DNA from: Owenia fusiformis
Taxonomy: Eukaryota > Annelida > Polychaeta > Sabellida > Oweniidae
Reading direction: 5' to 3'
Assembly (NCBI GenBank): GCA_903813345.2
Contig: CAIIXF020000007.1
Coordinates: 34,378,538 to 34,442,537, forward strand
DNA length: 64,000 nucleotides
Part shown: positions 30,801-38,786 of the stretch, in pieces
Layout: each line of letters begins with the position of its first letter
Numbering within the stretch: the stretch's first letter is position 1
The notes under the pieces: model-generated
Told to the model about the DNA's origin: nothing
What the model saw: only the letters and a program-made list of their open reading frames with translations
The model's database searches: none
Translations under genes and position numbers: made by a program

Positions 30801-31957
30801 TACCCTTGTTACCATGGTTACGCATAGCTGAAACAATTTCAAATGCATTTAAATGAGAATTCGACACAAAGTAGAGAATTGATTGATCTATTCACTGTGA
30901 AAAAATTAGACTGATTGGGTGAAATTTAGTATGCCTATAAAATTTTGTCCATTACTTTTGAATCACCCCTCGTACAGATGGTTTTTATGCACAAAAATAA
31001 AAACCAAGGAATATTATTTCTGCGTATGGTATCCTACCTCCATCATCATGAATCCTATGGGGTTAAGGATGCACAGGGATATGGGGCCTATCAGGTAGAT
31101 ATACGTTACATACTCTGGGTGGGTTTTATTGAATAAAGCTTGCACTGAAAGAAACAACAACAAAAATGATATATTAATATAAAGTTACTAAAGTTCAATT
31201 TGAATCTACCAATTTAATAAAAAAAATACAATTTAACAATACCAATAATATCAATAGATATAATTCTGAAATGGTGATTTCATCATTTAATATTAAGAAT
31301 CTCTGTTGGATGACTTTTGTTTAAAGTCCAATCTAATTAGCCAGATTACACATTCTATTGGCAGTTAAAGTACATAGCAATAGAGTAATTTACAAACTAT
31401 GTTAAGATGATAAAGAGTTCATAGCGATTATCTATATCTATATCTAAATTCAAAAATGCATGTACCATATGTGGTAACATTATTACTTTATATCACCATA
31501 AATATTTACCTATTAAGTATCCAATGGCAAAATCGTTACTCTGTGTTGTAAATATAGCATAGATTCCAGTTTTTCCAAAATCTCTTACAACTAACAGGGA
31601 TATGATCACCACAATTGCGAATACAATAGCCTTTGATATAAATATACTTGCTAAAAACATCCAGTTCACTTTGTCAAAATTGATTTCCATCATCGATTTG
31701 AAGAGAAGAGCTGGGAGCGCAAATGTTGACACATATGAGCCAAGTCCTTTAGATTGGTTCTTGCTTATAATACTGGCTCTTCCTGCAATGTACCCTAGCA
31801 GTATAATGGTAAAGCACTGCACAATGGCAGGGTAGAGGTTATTTATAATGTCAGCATCTTCCGACAGGGCTGGTCTAGTAATGTTCCTCCCTTTGCTGTC
31901 CACCAACACCGTTGAGACATTATCCATAGCTTCGTTTTTTGTCATGTTTAAACTCAT
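12820..31957 (-). CDS. GPR155: GPR155/LYCHOS-like lysosomal transporter-GPCR-DEP protein
   Basis: Fourteen minus-strand exons: 31957-31510, 31144-31038, 29742-29562, 29318-29204, 28726-28561, 27912-27757, 27459-27376, 26905-26697, 26277-26190, 24171-23943, 23435-23155, 22826-22651, 13720-13580 and 13192-12820. They join in phase to 2754 nt (917 aa plus stop; human GPR155 is about 870 aa). The N-terminal half is the PIN/auxin-carrier-like fold: first TM near residue 42 (VQCFTIILLGYIAGR), then FALPALLFKSMMEI, THPEYVTYIYLIGPISL and LNPIGFMMMEFQNW. A 7TM part follows (FDISIVGILCS, GVFNFGQGFFAFAIFGLD). The last two exons encode a DEP domain (about 775-858: GSSLVDWLIRVGL, GGVIHHF, FYRF). The start ATG at 31957 precedes acidic and NxT/S-rich residues ahead of TM1. 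Family role: a lysosomal membrane cholesterol sensor signalling to mTORC1. It is convergent with the Arkadia-like gene. Confidence 0.93.
13205..13305. repeat. Short tandem repeat in the last GPR155-like intron
   Basis: Four imperfect copies of a roughly 24-27 bp unit containing ATTTTGAGTGAAAATG, immediately upstream (minus-strand sense) of the acceptor of the final DEP-coding exon. Confidence 0.8.
14550..14715. mobile_element. Small TA-flanked MITE (pogo-like ends)
   Basis: Begins TA-CAGTAAAATCTGTC and ends ACAGATTTCACTG-TA, so about 163 bp with terminal inverted repeats and a TA target duplication. Internal GTTCCACTT-type words are repeated. The CAGTAAAACCTGT-type terminus resembles pogo/Tigger-derived MITEs. 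A relative lies at 58941-59096. Confidence 0.7.
15229..15434. mobile_element. Short TIR element with GCCCGTAGCCAGG ends
   Basis: About 205 bp bounded by GCCCGTAGCCAGG and its inverse CCTGGCTACGGGC, with C-rich/G-rich subterminal blocks (GATCCCCCCC, GAACCCCCCC). Non-coding. Similar termini bound the larger 45.8-47.9 kb element. Confidence 0.75.
15551..16001. mobile_element. Candidate MITE, about 450 bp
   Basis: Inverted arms of about 27 bp: CTTTCATCTTGCTGCCCACT near 15551-15581 and its inverse near 15975-16001. The interior is non-coding. The long arms suggest a non-autonomous DNA transposon; no target duplication was confirmed. Confidence 0.5.
16842..17594. repeat. 31-bp minisatellite, about 24 copies
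   Basis: Unit of 31 bp containing AATGGGAATGCATTATACAA and GTGCTTCTTGT. Copies vary (GGGAATG or GGTAATG, CTTCTTGT, CTTATTGT or CTTCTTATA), so this is an older, more diverged array than the 43-bp one at 20.9 kb. It lies in the large GPR155-like intron, upstream of the nested plus-strand gene. Confidence 0.93.
18104..20697 (+). CDS. Secreted PAN/apple - mucin-like repeat - CUB protein (nested gene)
   Basis: Exons 18104-18371, 18791-19717, 19903-20078 and 20539-20697 join in phase to 1530 nt (509 aa plus TAA). Start: the in-frame ATG at 18104 opens a signal peptide (MNLTLFLSYISLLL); the frame extends upstream only to a TTG. Residues about 22-89 look like a PAN/apple domain (CLFNKVANSG, CALECVLMKGTCTSYN, LCELNG). 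Residues about 90-398 are some 30 tandem 10-residue repeats of the type TTSGDAAVAT, rich in Thr/Ser and likely O-glycosylated. Residues about 399-509 are a complete CUB domain with four cysteines (SCGVF, GTLTSPNYPSNYP, MICIW, TGCMFDNVRV, ARLCGT) ending in YSLTWATI. It lies wholly inside an intron of the opposite-strand GPR155-like gene. Probably an extracellular, mucus or adhesive/matrix protein; the exact role is unknown. Confidence 0.87.
18809..19700 (+). repeat. 30-bp coding tandem repeat (mucin-like)
   Basis: About 30 copies of a 30-bp unit (ACAACCAGTGGTGATGCAGC followed by TGTGGCTACA) encoding TTSGDAAVAT, with two 27-bp copies that drop one codon. A 117-bp higher-order block near 19092-19208 is repeated directly after it (to about 19325), which points to recent segmental duplication within the array. 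The strict 3-bp multiple keeps all frames open, producing spurious long antisense ORFs. Confidence 0.95.
19782..19868 (+). repeat. Diverged copies of the 43-bp repeat inside an intron
   Basis: ACATACAAGTAGCCTTGATG and ACATACAAGTAACCATGATG are recognisable relatives of the 43-bp unit expanded at 20.9-21.5 kb. They sit between the mucin-like exon and the first CUB exon. Confidence 0.7.
20373..20442 (+). other. tRNA-like sequence (tRNA-derived SINE or pseudogene)
   Basis: Contains an A-box-like TAGCTCAAGTGG and a B-box-like GGTTTGATTCC with a T-arm stem (GTGGG..CCCAC), and CTCC/GGAG acceptor-like ends. The A-to-B distance is shorter than in a functional tRNA and the anticodon stem does not form well. 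This suggests a decayed tRNA or SINE head inside the intron between the two CUB exons. Confidence 0.6.
20891..21545 (+). repeat. 43-bp minisatellite, about 15 nearly identical copies
   Basis: Unit of 43 bp: AAGCCTTCATGGCTATTAGA, AGCAGACTGTAACATACAAG, TAA. Only isolated changes are visible (GGATATTAGAAGTAG near 21207, a T-to-C near 21482). It begins about 190 bp after the stop codon of the nested CUB gene, so it probably lies in or just past its 3' UTR; ATTAAA at 20841-20846 is a candidate poly(A) signal before the array. Degenerate copies continue to about 21700. Confidence 0.95.
25200..25652. mobile_element. Compound inverted-repeat element in a GPR155-like intron
   Basis: Two inverted pairs are visible. 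One is imperfect: GGTTATGTACTGTGAGG and TTTTGGATATGGGGTTTATC near 25203-25240 against GAACCCAATATCCAAAC and CCGTACATAAC near 25311-25342. The other is TTTATCCTATACCAAGTAGA near 25343 against TCTACTTGGCATAGGATAAA ending about 25652. Between them lies a 140-bp T-rich tract (25375-25520). Non-coding; likely a MITE or fold-back element. Confidence 0.6.
29892..30972 (-). mobile_element. Internally deleted mariner-like transposon
   Basis: Terminal inverted repeats of at least 30 bp begin CGAGGGGTGATTCAAAAG and continue into TAATGGACAAAATTTTATAG; the element is flanked by TA on both sides (29890-29891 and 30973-30974). Length is 1081 bp. It encodes only the N-terminal helix-turn-helix part of the transposase on the minus strand, so it is non-autonomous. 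It lies between the second and third GPR155-like exons. Confidence 0.92.
30099..30578 (-). pseudogene. Mariner transposase N-terminal fragment (HTH_48 type)
   Basis: 159 codons from the first ATG; an inner ATG at 30530 is the more likely start. The Mos1/GVQW-type DNA-binding domain is clear: RIVIEYLVATGETRQAVVKK, LSRQAIERWYKHFSEGDTRV, KRSGRPKTGRTD, LREISSITDVSYSTVQRI. After RIV the sequence departs from the family and stops. The catalytic DD(D/E) domain is absent, so no active transposase is made. Confidence 0.88.
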
Positions 31958-32971
31958 TGTAAAACCATATATAGTACTGTGTAAAGTATTACATAAATGC
32001 TGCCTGTTTAGTAATCAGATTCATGGATTATAAAGTACAGTATCGGGTAATAAATAATAATGTCGCTTTTGTGTAATAACGTGTGTGCATATGTTTCAAG
32101 TCATTAAGCTTATATTCAATTCAATAAAAAAAGTCAGTCTCTGTTTAAATATTTACTGTTGAGACATGAGTTATCAAAAATGTGCAAATAAACAATTGTC
32201 GAGAGTGTAACAATGAACTGTTAAACTGTTTGTTGTGTACTTTTATCAAGTAATCTTTGATTTCTAGATGTTATCGGAAATACTCGGCTTCTCTTTTAAC
32301 TTCAGTTATGACATTCAGATTCTCCGGTATAACGCTAATAATGATGCAGTTGAGATGGATGATATTTTGGTTTGTTCATCATTTTATCAAACCAACCCTC
32401 AACTAGAGGGCACTCTTGATGTTCCTTTACATCTTTGCTCCATTTGCCCAAATCAGATTCAACTGAAAATAGAAAAAATTGAAATATATATAATTGACCT
32501 AGAAATTAGCAAATGCATATATGTCGAATGCCCATAAAGAATGAAATAAAATCAAATTCAATGTTCTACACTGATTATTTAAGCGACACATTATATATTT
32601 ATTCAATTTAATAAGAAAAACTCATTAGTAACAAAATGTTCTACATTTAATTGTTGGTTGCTAATGTTTATAATCTCTAAATTCTTCTTTTCTATTGAAC
32701 AGGCAATTTTCACTTTAGAGCATTGAATGTTAAAATGTGAAATTCATAAATTGAATGTTGACACTTGATAGATGTTTTTAATATATTCAATGTAACAGTT
32801 TTCACTTTTGTTACTCACAGAAAAAAGTTTGTTTACTTAAAGAAGAAGTAACATGATAATTTTCAAAACAACTTTTAAAGCATCAAAGTTCAATGCATGT
32901 CTAGACTCAGAAGAAGGTTATCTCCACAATGCCATGCACTAATCCACATTGATGATTAAGTTCAAAGCATA
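31958..32971. other. Upstream region of the GPR155-like gene
   Basis: AT-rich; holds the presumed 5' UTR and promoter of the minus-strand gene. No TATA box or CpG-rich stretch is evident, and the single ORF (32268-32537, plus) has no recognisable features. Confidence 0.35.
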
Positions 32972-33760
32972 AGAGAGCATTTGATATCAGAAAATTACTG
33001 TATTTGAACAGCAAGGGGGGCAGGGGAGGAGGCCATTAGCCTTAAAGGACATCTGAAATAGTAAATTAAACTAAAGGAATAAATTTATTGAATAATGGAT
33101 GTATTTGGACATGTCACCTTATCCTAATGTGGCAACTGTTTATTTCAAAAACATGGTAGCTGAATCATAAGCAATATCTAATACTTTGTGACATATCTTA
33201 GCACCCATATTGAGTCATTTTGATTAAAACAGGTATACATTTTTGGGATTAATATACAAGTAACATTAGAGATTTAGTCATATCTATTATTAATTAACCT
33301 TCAAATCCATTTCAGGTACTTATATCCCAGAAACACATATAGTGTTATAAATATGTCTCATTTTTGTAAATAAATTGGTTTCAGACTGTGAAAAAACAAC
33401 AACATATTTTAGCACACATATAACTTTTCACTGGTCCCCACATGGCCCGTTTTGGTCTATTGAGTCATGATGTCATAATTCCAAGATGTTTTGTTATTTG
33501 TTTACACAACAATCGTGTGGTTGCCGTGACGTTGTGATTACCAAGGAATCAATAAACCAAAACTATAAATTATGTACATTACTGATCATGGGCCAATCAG
33601 ATCTGGAAGTTTTGTCAGTGGTGTCTTGTCATATTATGCTGTGAGTTTCGAAATATCACATATCAACATTTCTCAAACACAGTTTAGTTATGAGGAGGTT
33701 ACAGATTAACTGTATAAATACAGTTAGTAATCCTACATTGAACTTTTGAGATGCTCCCTA
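32972..33760. mobile_element. MITE family copy 1 (Harbinger-like), about 790 bp
   Basis: Left end GAGAGCATTTGATATCAG followed by AATTACTGTATTTGAACAG; right end CAGATTAACTGTATAAATAC running to GAACTTTTGAGATGCTCCC. These are inverted relatives of each other and of the copy at 54456-54942, including the G-rich subterminal block and the word TTAGCCTTAAAGG/TTGGTCTTAAAAG. Non-coding. Confidence 0.65.
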
Positions 33761-34730
33761 TCCCTAATTTTGAGAACATCTACTATTGAACTAACTCAAA
33801 GCCTTGATACTCTATATAATATACCCTATATAATAAATGGGCAATGACTTATCTACAGCTCCTACCTTTCGTCAGAGAGCTGCGTAGAATTACATGTATG
33901 TCCAATTACATTTTCTTCTTCTTAATCCTCTAAATTTCAAAATGGTGGATGCTTCAAAAAATAACATGATATGACAAGTCATTACATTTTGTAAACTTGA
34001 CTATCATACTTGAGATTGTTAATTAAAATTTATTACATTATATGAAATTAAATATGTTTAGAATAGTTTGTAAACTGGATTTACATTAATTGAATCTGGA
34101 TATTTATTATTCTGGATATTTATCACCCCTTCAAAAGTTTAACCATAATTCATTCATGGAATTCTAGCAAATTCTTGGAATCTGAACAGAGGGTTGAGGA
34201 GAAACTTTTCTCAAGAAAATTACTGAGTTCCTTATTGCACTTGGATCTGATTTCGAGAATCTGCCTACTGACAAGGCACACATTTGACTTCAAAAAATAA
34301 GTCATGTAAATATGAGCATGGGCTTTCACACTAGTTGAAAGCCCATGATATGAATAAGTAGACCAAATGATTCGATTGAGGCATTTGAACTTTTTCTAAA
34401 AATTGATTTTTCGACTGTCGGAAAGAAACTGAAAAATATTTTAGCCTAGACACCAAGAAGAGGTAACTGGCAGAGGTCCGTGAAAAATAAAAAGACGCTT
34501 CGATTGAGGTATGATTTGTGTCATCTTTTTCTGAAATTCGGAAAATTTATATTTTCTTGATTTTGGAGTCAGTTTATCAATAAATATCACATGTCATACC
34601 TCAAACAATGCCTACTGTTGTTAGCTTCATCTCCAATCCCTAAAGCCACACATTCAAGAAAGCGTTTGTTGATAAAAGCATAAAATAAGCAAGCGTATAT
34701 TTAATGGAGTGCTTCGGTTATTTCCGTTGT
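33761..34730. other. Intergenic, no gene seen
   Basis: AT-rich non-coding sequence. The only local structure is a perfect 12-bp-stem hairpin at 34317-34347 (CATGGGCTTTCA, 7-base loop, TGAAAGCCCATG). Confidence 0.4.
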
Positions 34731-35414
34731 TCAAATGTTTATTCTCGAAGTCAAATGTCTTTTCTGAGAATATGGCACCACTCTGGATGACGTCACATCA
34801 GAGATCACTGAGAAACCCCATGACGTATCTTTAATATCCTGTAGAAACAATAACAACAGTTTGTTAGGATACCAATCTTTACTTTCATTGGCTGTTTGTT
34901 GCGATGTGACGTAATTTGAGAGACAAACTGCCCTGTTAACCCTCACGCATTAAGCGTGATTGTCACCTGAGTTGTCACGCATTTGCCGGAAAAATAGAAA
35001 TCACGCATCAATTTAGCGTGTATGATGAAATATCACGCAAATCACACATTTTGTTGATACTTTTAAAAATCGTTTTTTGTAAAATGCCGATAGGGTAAAA
35101 TACCGAACGACGAAAAACAGCGAACGCATTCCGTTCGGTCTTTGCATGCGATTGCCGTTTGGGTCAAGCATTTGTTCCAAACTATGAGTATATATCACAC
35201 ATTTGTTTCGAAAATATTCACACCCTACAATGCCCATCTGATAGAGCCCATGGTACGAGCGAGGGTCATATTTTTGGGTGGTCATTTTTTTTGATGTAGC
35301 ATTTTGGGCTTTTGTTGCTTGTGTCTTATCTTCCCATTTATCCTTTGAGGCTACTACCAATAGGTGCAGTATCTGGCTCCGGATCTGTGCTACAAATAGG
35401 AAATTTGCCGACAT
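34731..35414 (-). CDS. Candidate two-exon small gene, 97 aa, unrecognised
   Basis: The minus-strand ATG at 35414 opens 62 codons ending ...YDPRSYHGLYQMGI at a GTAGGG donor (exon 35414-35229). An acceptor TTGTTTCTACAG leads into exon 34838-34731 in phase 0 (DIKDTSWGFSVISDVTSSRV and so on to a TGA). The composition looks protein-like (Lys/Arg/Gln-rich, with Trp and Tyr) and no TM segment or signal peptide is clear. The donor is weak and I recognise no family. The flanking DNA is transposon-rich, so this may be chance. Confidence 0.3.
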
Positions 35415-35434
35415 CTAAGCTTAAACTCTGTAAA

Positions 35435-37879
35435 CTGTTAAAAATAGCAAGAACATAACTTCGACATATGAGTGTTACCTGATGAATGGAACCCTCACGT
35501 GCCTTCCAAATGGTAGTAAACGAACTCTAGTGTAACTACATCAGCTTATCTTTACGTCCGATCAACAATAAGTACAGTTATACAAGAAATGTAAACGAAG
35601 TGAAAATATTCCCAAAATTTTTCCGAAAGGCATGTCATTCCGGAAGTTATGATACGTTATATTACCGAACATGCGTGAAGATGGAACGTTTGTTCGTTCA
35701 TTTTACGAGAGCTAAATAAAATGCGAACATCCAAGCATCGGGTATGACTCCACCATTGTTTGCCGTTTTACTACTTGCCACAATCAACCTTACTGCCACC
35801 ATATCAAACAAGGCCCATTTTCCATCAAACTTGGCCCAACTACTATAAGGCGGATGTCCTTGAAAAATCAAGTTGACATGGTTACCAAAGCCTAATAGTT
35901 GCCATGGCAACCATAGTAATGGGCTAAAAAATGAGAGCAAAAAAGCACCTAAACCCACCATAATGGCACTAATTTATAAAATATTTCTAGATATACAAAT
36001 TTTCTTAAACTTAGATATCATCGAGAACACTTCTAGACAACAAAACTGGGGGTAGGTTTACCACTTCGATTTTTTTCTTGGCTTGGTCAAAGTTAAACTA
36101 CCAAAAGGCACTAATTTTTAGTTTTGAATCATCTATTACCGCCCAAATGGATATATTTTTTCAAGGTCAAGGTCGCCATGCTAAAATTTGAATTACGGTG
36201 ATAAATCTGCTCTTCAGACAATGTTTGATAGCTTTTCTTCACCACGGAACAAACATCTTTGCGCTGGTATGCCCATTTCCATGAGATAATATACGTGAAG
36301 GAGGAACTGTGTCTTTAAATGTCATCAAAACTTTATGCCAACACGTGATAAGGCCATTTTCGCACTATTTTTGGTGTAATAATGCCATCGAACAAACATT
36401 CCATTTTCACCCATGTTCGGTAATATAAGGTGTTATTACGGTAAATACCACTTCCGGGTAGAGTGTTTTTTAATACTTTAAAAACAAACCCATGTCATTG
36501 TATGGGCTAATTTGTTCGAAAATGGCGATATGTACCCCAGAAGGTGTGAGTACCGAAATCCAACACCAAATTCGAAAAATTCAGAACAATACTTTGCACA
36601 TATGGCGTTCGTGATCAACTATAAAACGCTTACCCCCATAGTGTTATATATCAAAATGTACCTGTTCATATAGGGGGTCGATTGCTCTACATCAAATTAT
36701 AGGGAGTCAGGTTACTTTTTGAGATATCAGCGTCCATTTATTGTAACTCGCGTTTGCTACCATTTCCTCAATTCTGAGATGACGGGCAAATGCGTAGTAA
36801 ACATGCTCACGCCGGAACTATTTTGATCTACCTCGCTATTTTCGTAATTCAAATGAAAGTTGAACTCCTCATTATTTTGATACCAAATAGTGCCATACTA
36901 GGTACCCTAGAAGCCAACTATGGCGTTATTTAGAACAAAACCACACATTTTTAAAGGTCATACCTTTTGGCGGATGGATATGGAACCTCACTCAAGAACT
37001 TGAATTTTGTGATTTTTTTCAATGATTTACCGTACAGTGCTGATATATAATAATTAAGGGTGCGTTTTCAAACTAAACAGAGTGCTCCTACCAAAATGAA
37101 TTTGCCTACATACCCCTGAGACTCTTATCTGATAGATAGAATGCACAAATAAAACAAAAGTTTTGCTATTATAGGTAAAAAGTTCTCTTGAAATTTCGAA
37201 GTGATTTTACCTGTTAATTCTGTCCATGGTCAGCCATTTTTGCGGAAGTTACACTGAAACGGAAACTCCATGAAACGAAACGAAATCACTAGAAAAAATA
37301 TGGCACACATTGTGCGCATGTGCAGCAAAGTTTAAACCAATCATATCATTTGATTTTTTTGCGCACGTGAATTATTTGCTTCTGAGCACTTACAAGCTTA
37401 CCACAATAAACAAACCTGGCAAAGACTACCCTTAGCCTACTTCATTTTGGGGAAATTTCAGCTCAAACTCGTGACAAATGCATAATGCATACGCTGGTAT
37501 GAAGCCTTGGAGACACTAATTTTGGTAAATATGATTTATGGTGTATACTTTTCTGCAGTTTGTGGGAGTTTGGGACATTAAATGTTAAAATTCAAGAAAA
37601 TATGCCAATTAAACGACTGATCAATTAATATATACCAGCACTGTAGTGACACCATAACATATCATAACTTTCGGAATGACATGCCTTTCGGAAAATTTTT
37701 GGGAACATTTTCACTTCGTTTACATTTCTTGTATAACTGTACTTATTGTTGATTGGACATAAAGATAAGCTGATGTAGTTACACTAGAGTTCGTTTACTA
37801 CCATTTGGAAGGCACGTGAGGGTCCCATTCATCAGGTAACACTCATATGTCGAAGTTATGTTCTTGCTATTTTTAACAG
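35435..37879. mobile_element. Long-TIR element, about 2.4 kb
   Basis: Terminal inverted repeats of roughly 230 bp: 35435-35665 (starting CTGTTAAAAATAGCAAGAAC, containing CATCAGCTTATCTTTACGTC) is matched in inverted orientation by 37650-37879. A second inverted pair lies inside (35640-35696 against 36384-36452, around TATATTACCGAACATG). No intact transposase ORF is visible in the interior, which is coding-poor. Confidence 0.75.
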
Positions 37880-38282
37880 GTACAGCTGGAAAGTAACATT
37901 TTGGTAAAAAATTGCTATACCTGCCCATGTTATTTTCTGGTACGAAATAAAGTATGAAGGCATGTGTCAATTTCCTTGCTTTTTTCAGGAAAGTATCATT
38001 ACATTGTCTTCTTTTAGAATATCTGGTAGGCGTTTAATGGGAACTACAGGAAATTCTGATATTTCACACTTTCTATTTTTCCAAATTTTCTTTCAAAGTT
38101 TCCAGACAACTCAAGAGCTACCATTGACCTGTTTCCAGATATTCTAAAAGAAGACAGTGTAATGATACTTTCCTGAAAAAAGCAAGGAAATTGACACATG
38201 CCTTCATACTTAATTTTGTACCAGAAAATAACGTGGGCAGGTATAGCAATTTTTTACCAAAATGTTACTTTCCAGCTGAACC
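37880..38282. mobile_element. Near-perfect hairpin element, about 400 bp
   Basis: Arms of about 150 bp (37880-38030 and 38125-38282) are almost identical in inverted orientation, starting GTACAGCTGGAAAGTAACAT and GGTTCAGCTGGAAAGTAACA, around a loop of about 100 bp. A TTAACAG direct repeat flanks it (37873-37879 and 38283-38289), a plausible target duplication made on insertion at the very end of the preceding element. Diverged pieces of the arm recur at 39408 and 41883. Confidence 0.8.
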
Positions 38283-38300
38283 TTAACAGAGTGTAGCCTA

Positions 38301-38537
38301 CAGTTGGGGACATAAATAAATGACAGGTGGATTTGCTGAAGTGAGGATTTCCCATGTTAAAAATAAGAGAATTTACAAGAGGCCATACATCAGTGGATGA
38401 GATTATACAAAATGTAAAGTATACAAATTTTAAGGGATATATATCTAGACAATATTGGAAATTATGGGCTTTCAGACCACCATAATTAGGAAATGGTGAT
38501 CGAAAATCGACCTGTCATTTATTTTTGTCCCCAACTG
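38301..38537. mobile_element. TA-flanked MITE, 237 bp
   Basis: Termini TA-CAGTTGGGGACATAAATA and its inverse TATTTTTGTCCCCAACTG-TA give a TIR of about 28 bp with a TA duplication, typical of Tc1/mariner-type MITEs. It ends 249 bp before the ATG of the CX-module gene. Confidence 0.8.
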
Positions 38538-38786
38538 TATGTTCACGTCCGTCAAAAAATTGAAAATGTACTTGAGCTCTATGTGATTTTCAACCATCAG
38601 TACAATATGTACTTACCGCTGCGTATGGCTACGAATAGCTTGTCTAATATCCGATACCCTGAGGGGGTGAAACTCCATAATTTGACTGTGATTCGATAAA
38701 ATATTGAAGATTAGATAAGAAATTATTGTACCGGAAGACCGCGAGATCTTGCGAGAATCTGGGAGATATCAAACGAGAAGAGAAAG

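Noticed and set aside
32268-32537. 89-codon plus-strand ORF upstream of the GPR155-like gene
   Set aside because: No family features, no supporting splice sites, AT-rich codons; probably chance.
35698-35961. Hydrophobic 87-codon minus-strand ORF inside the 2.4-kb element
   Set aside because: No splice partners or recognised family; lies within transposon sequence and is likely chance.
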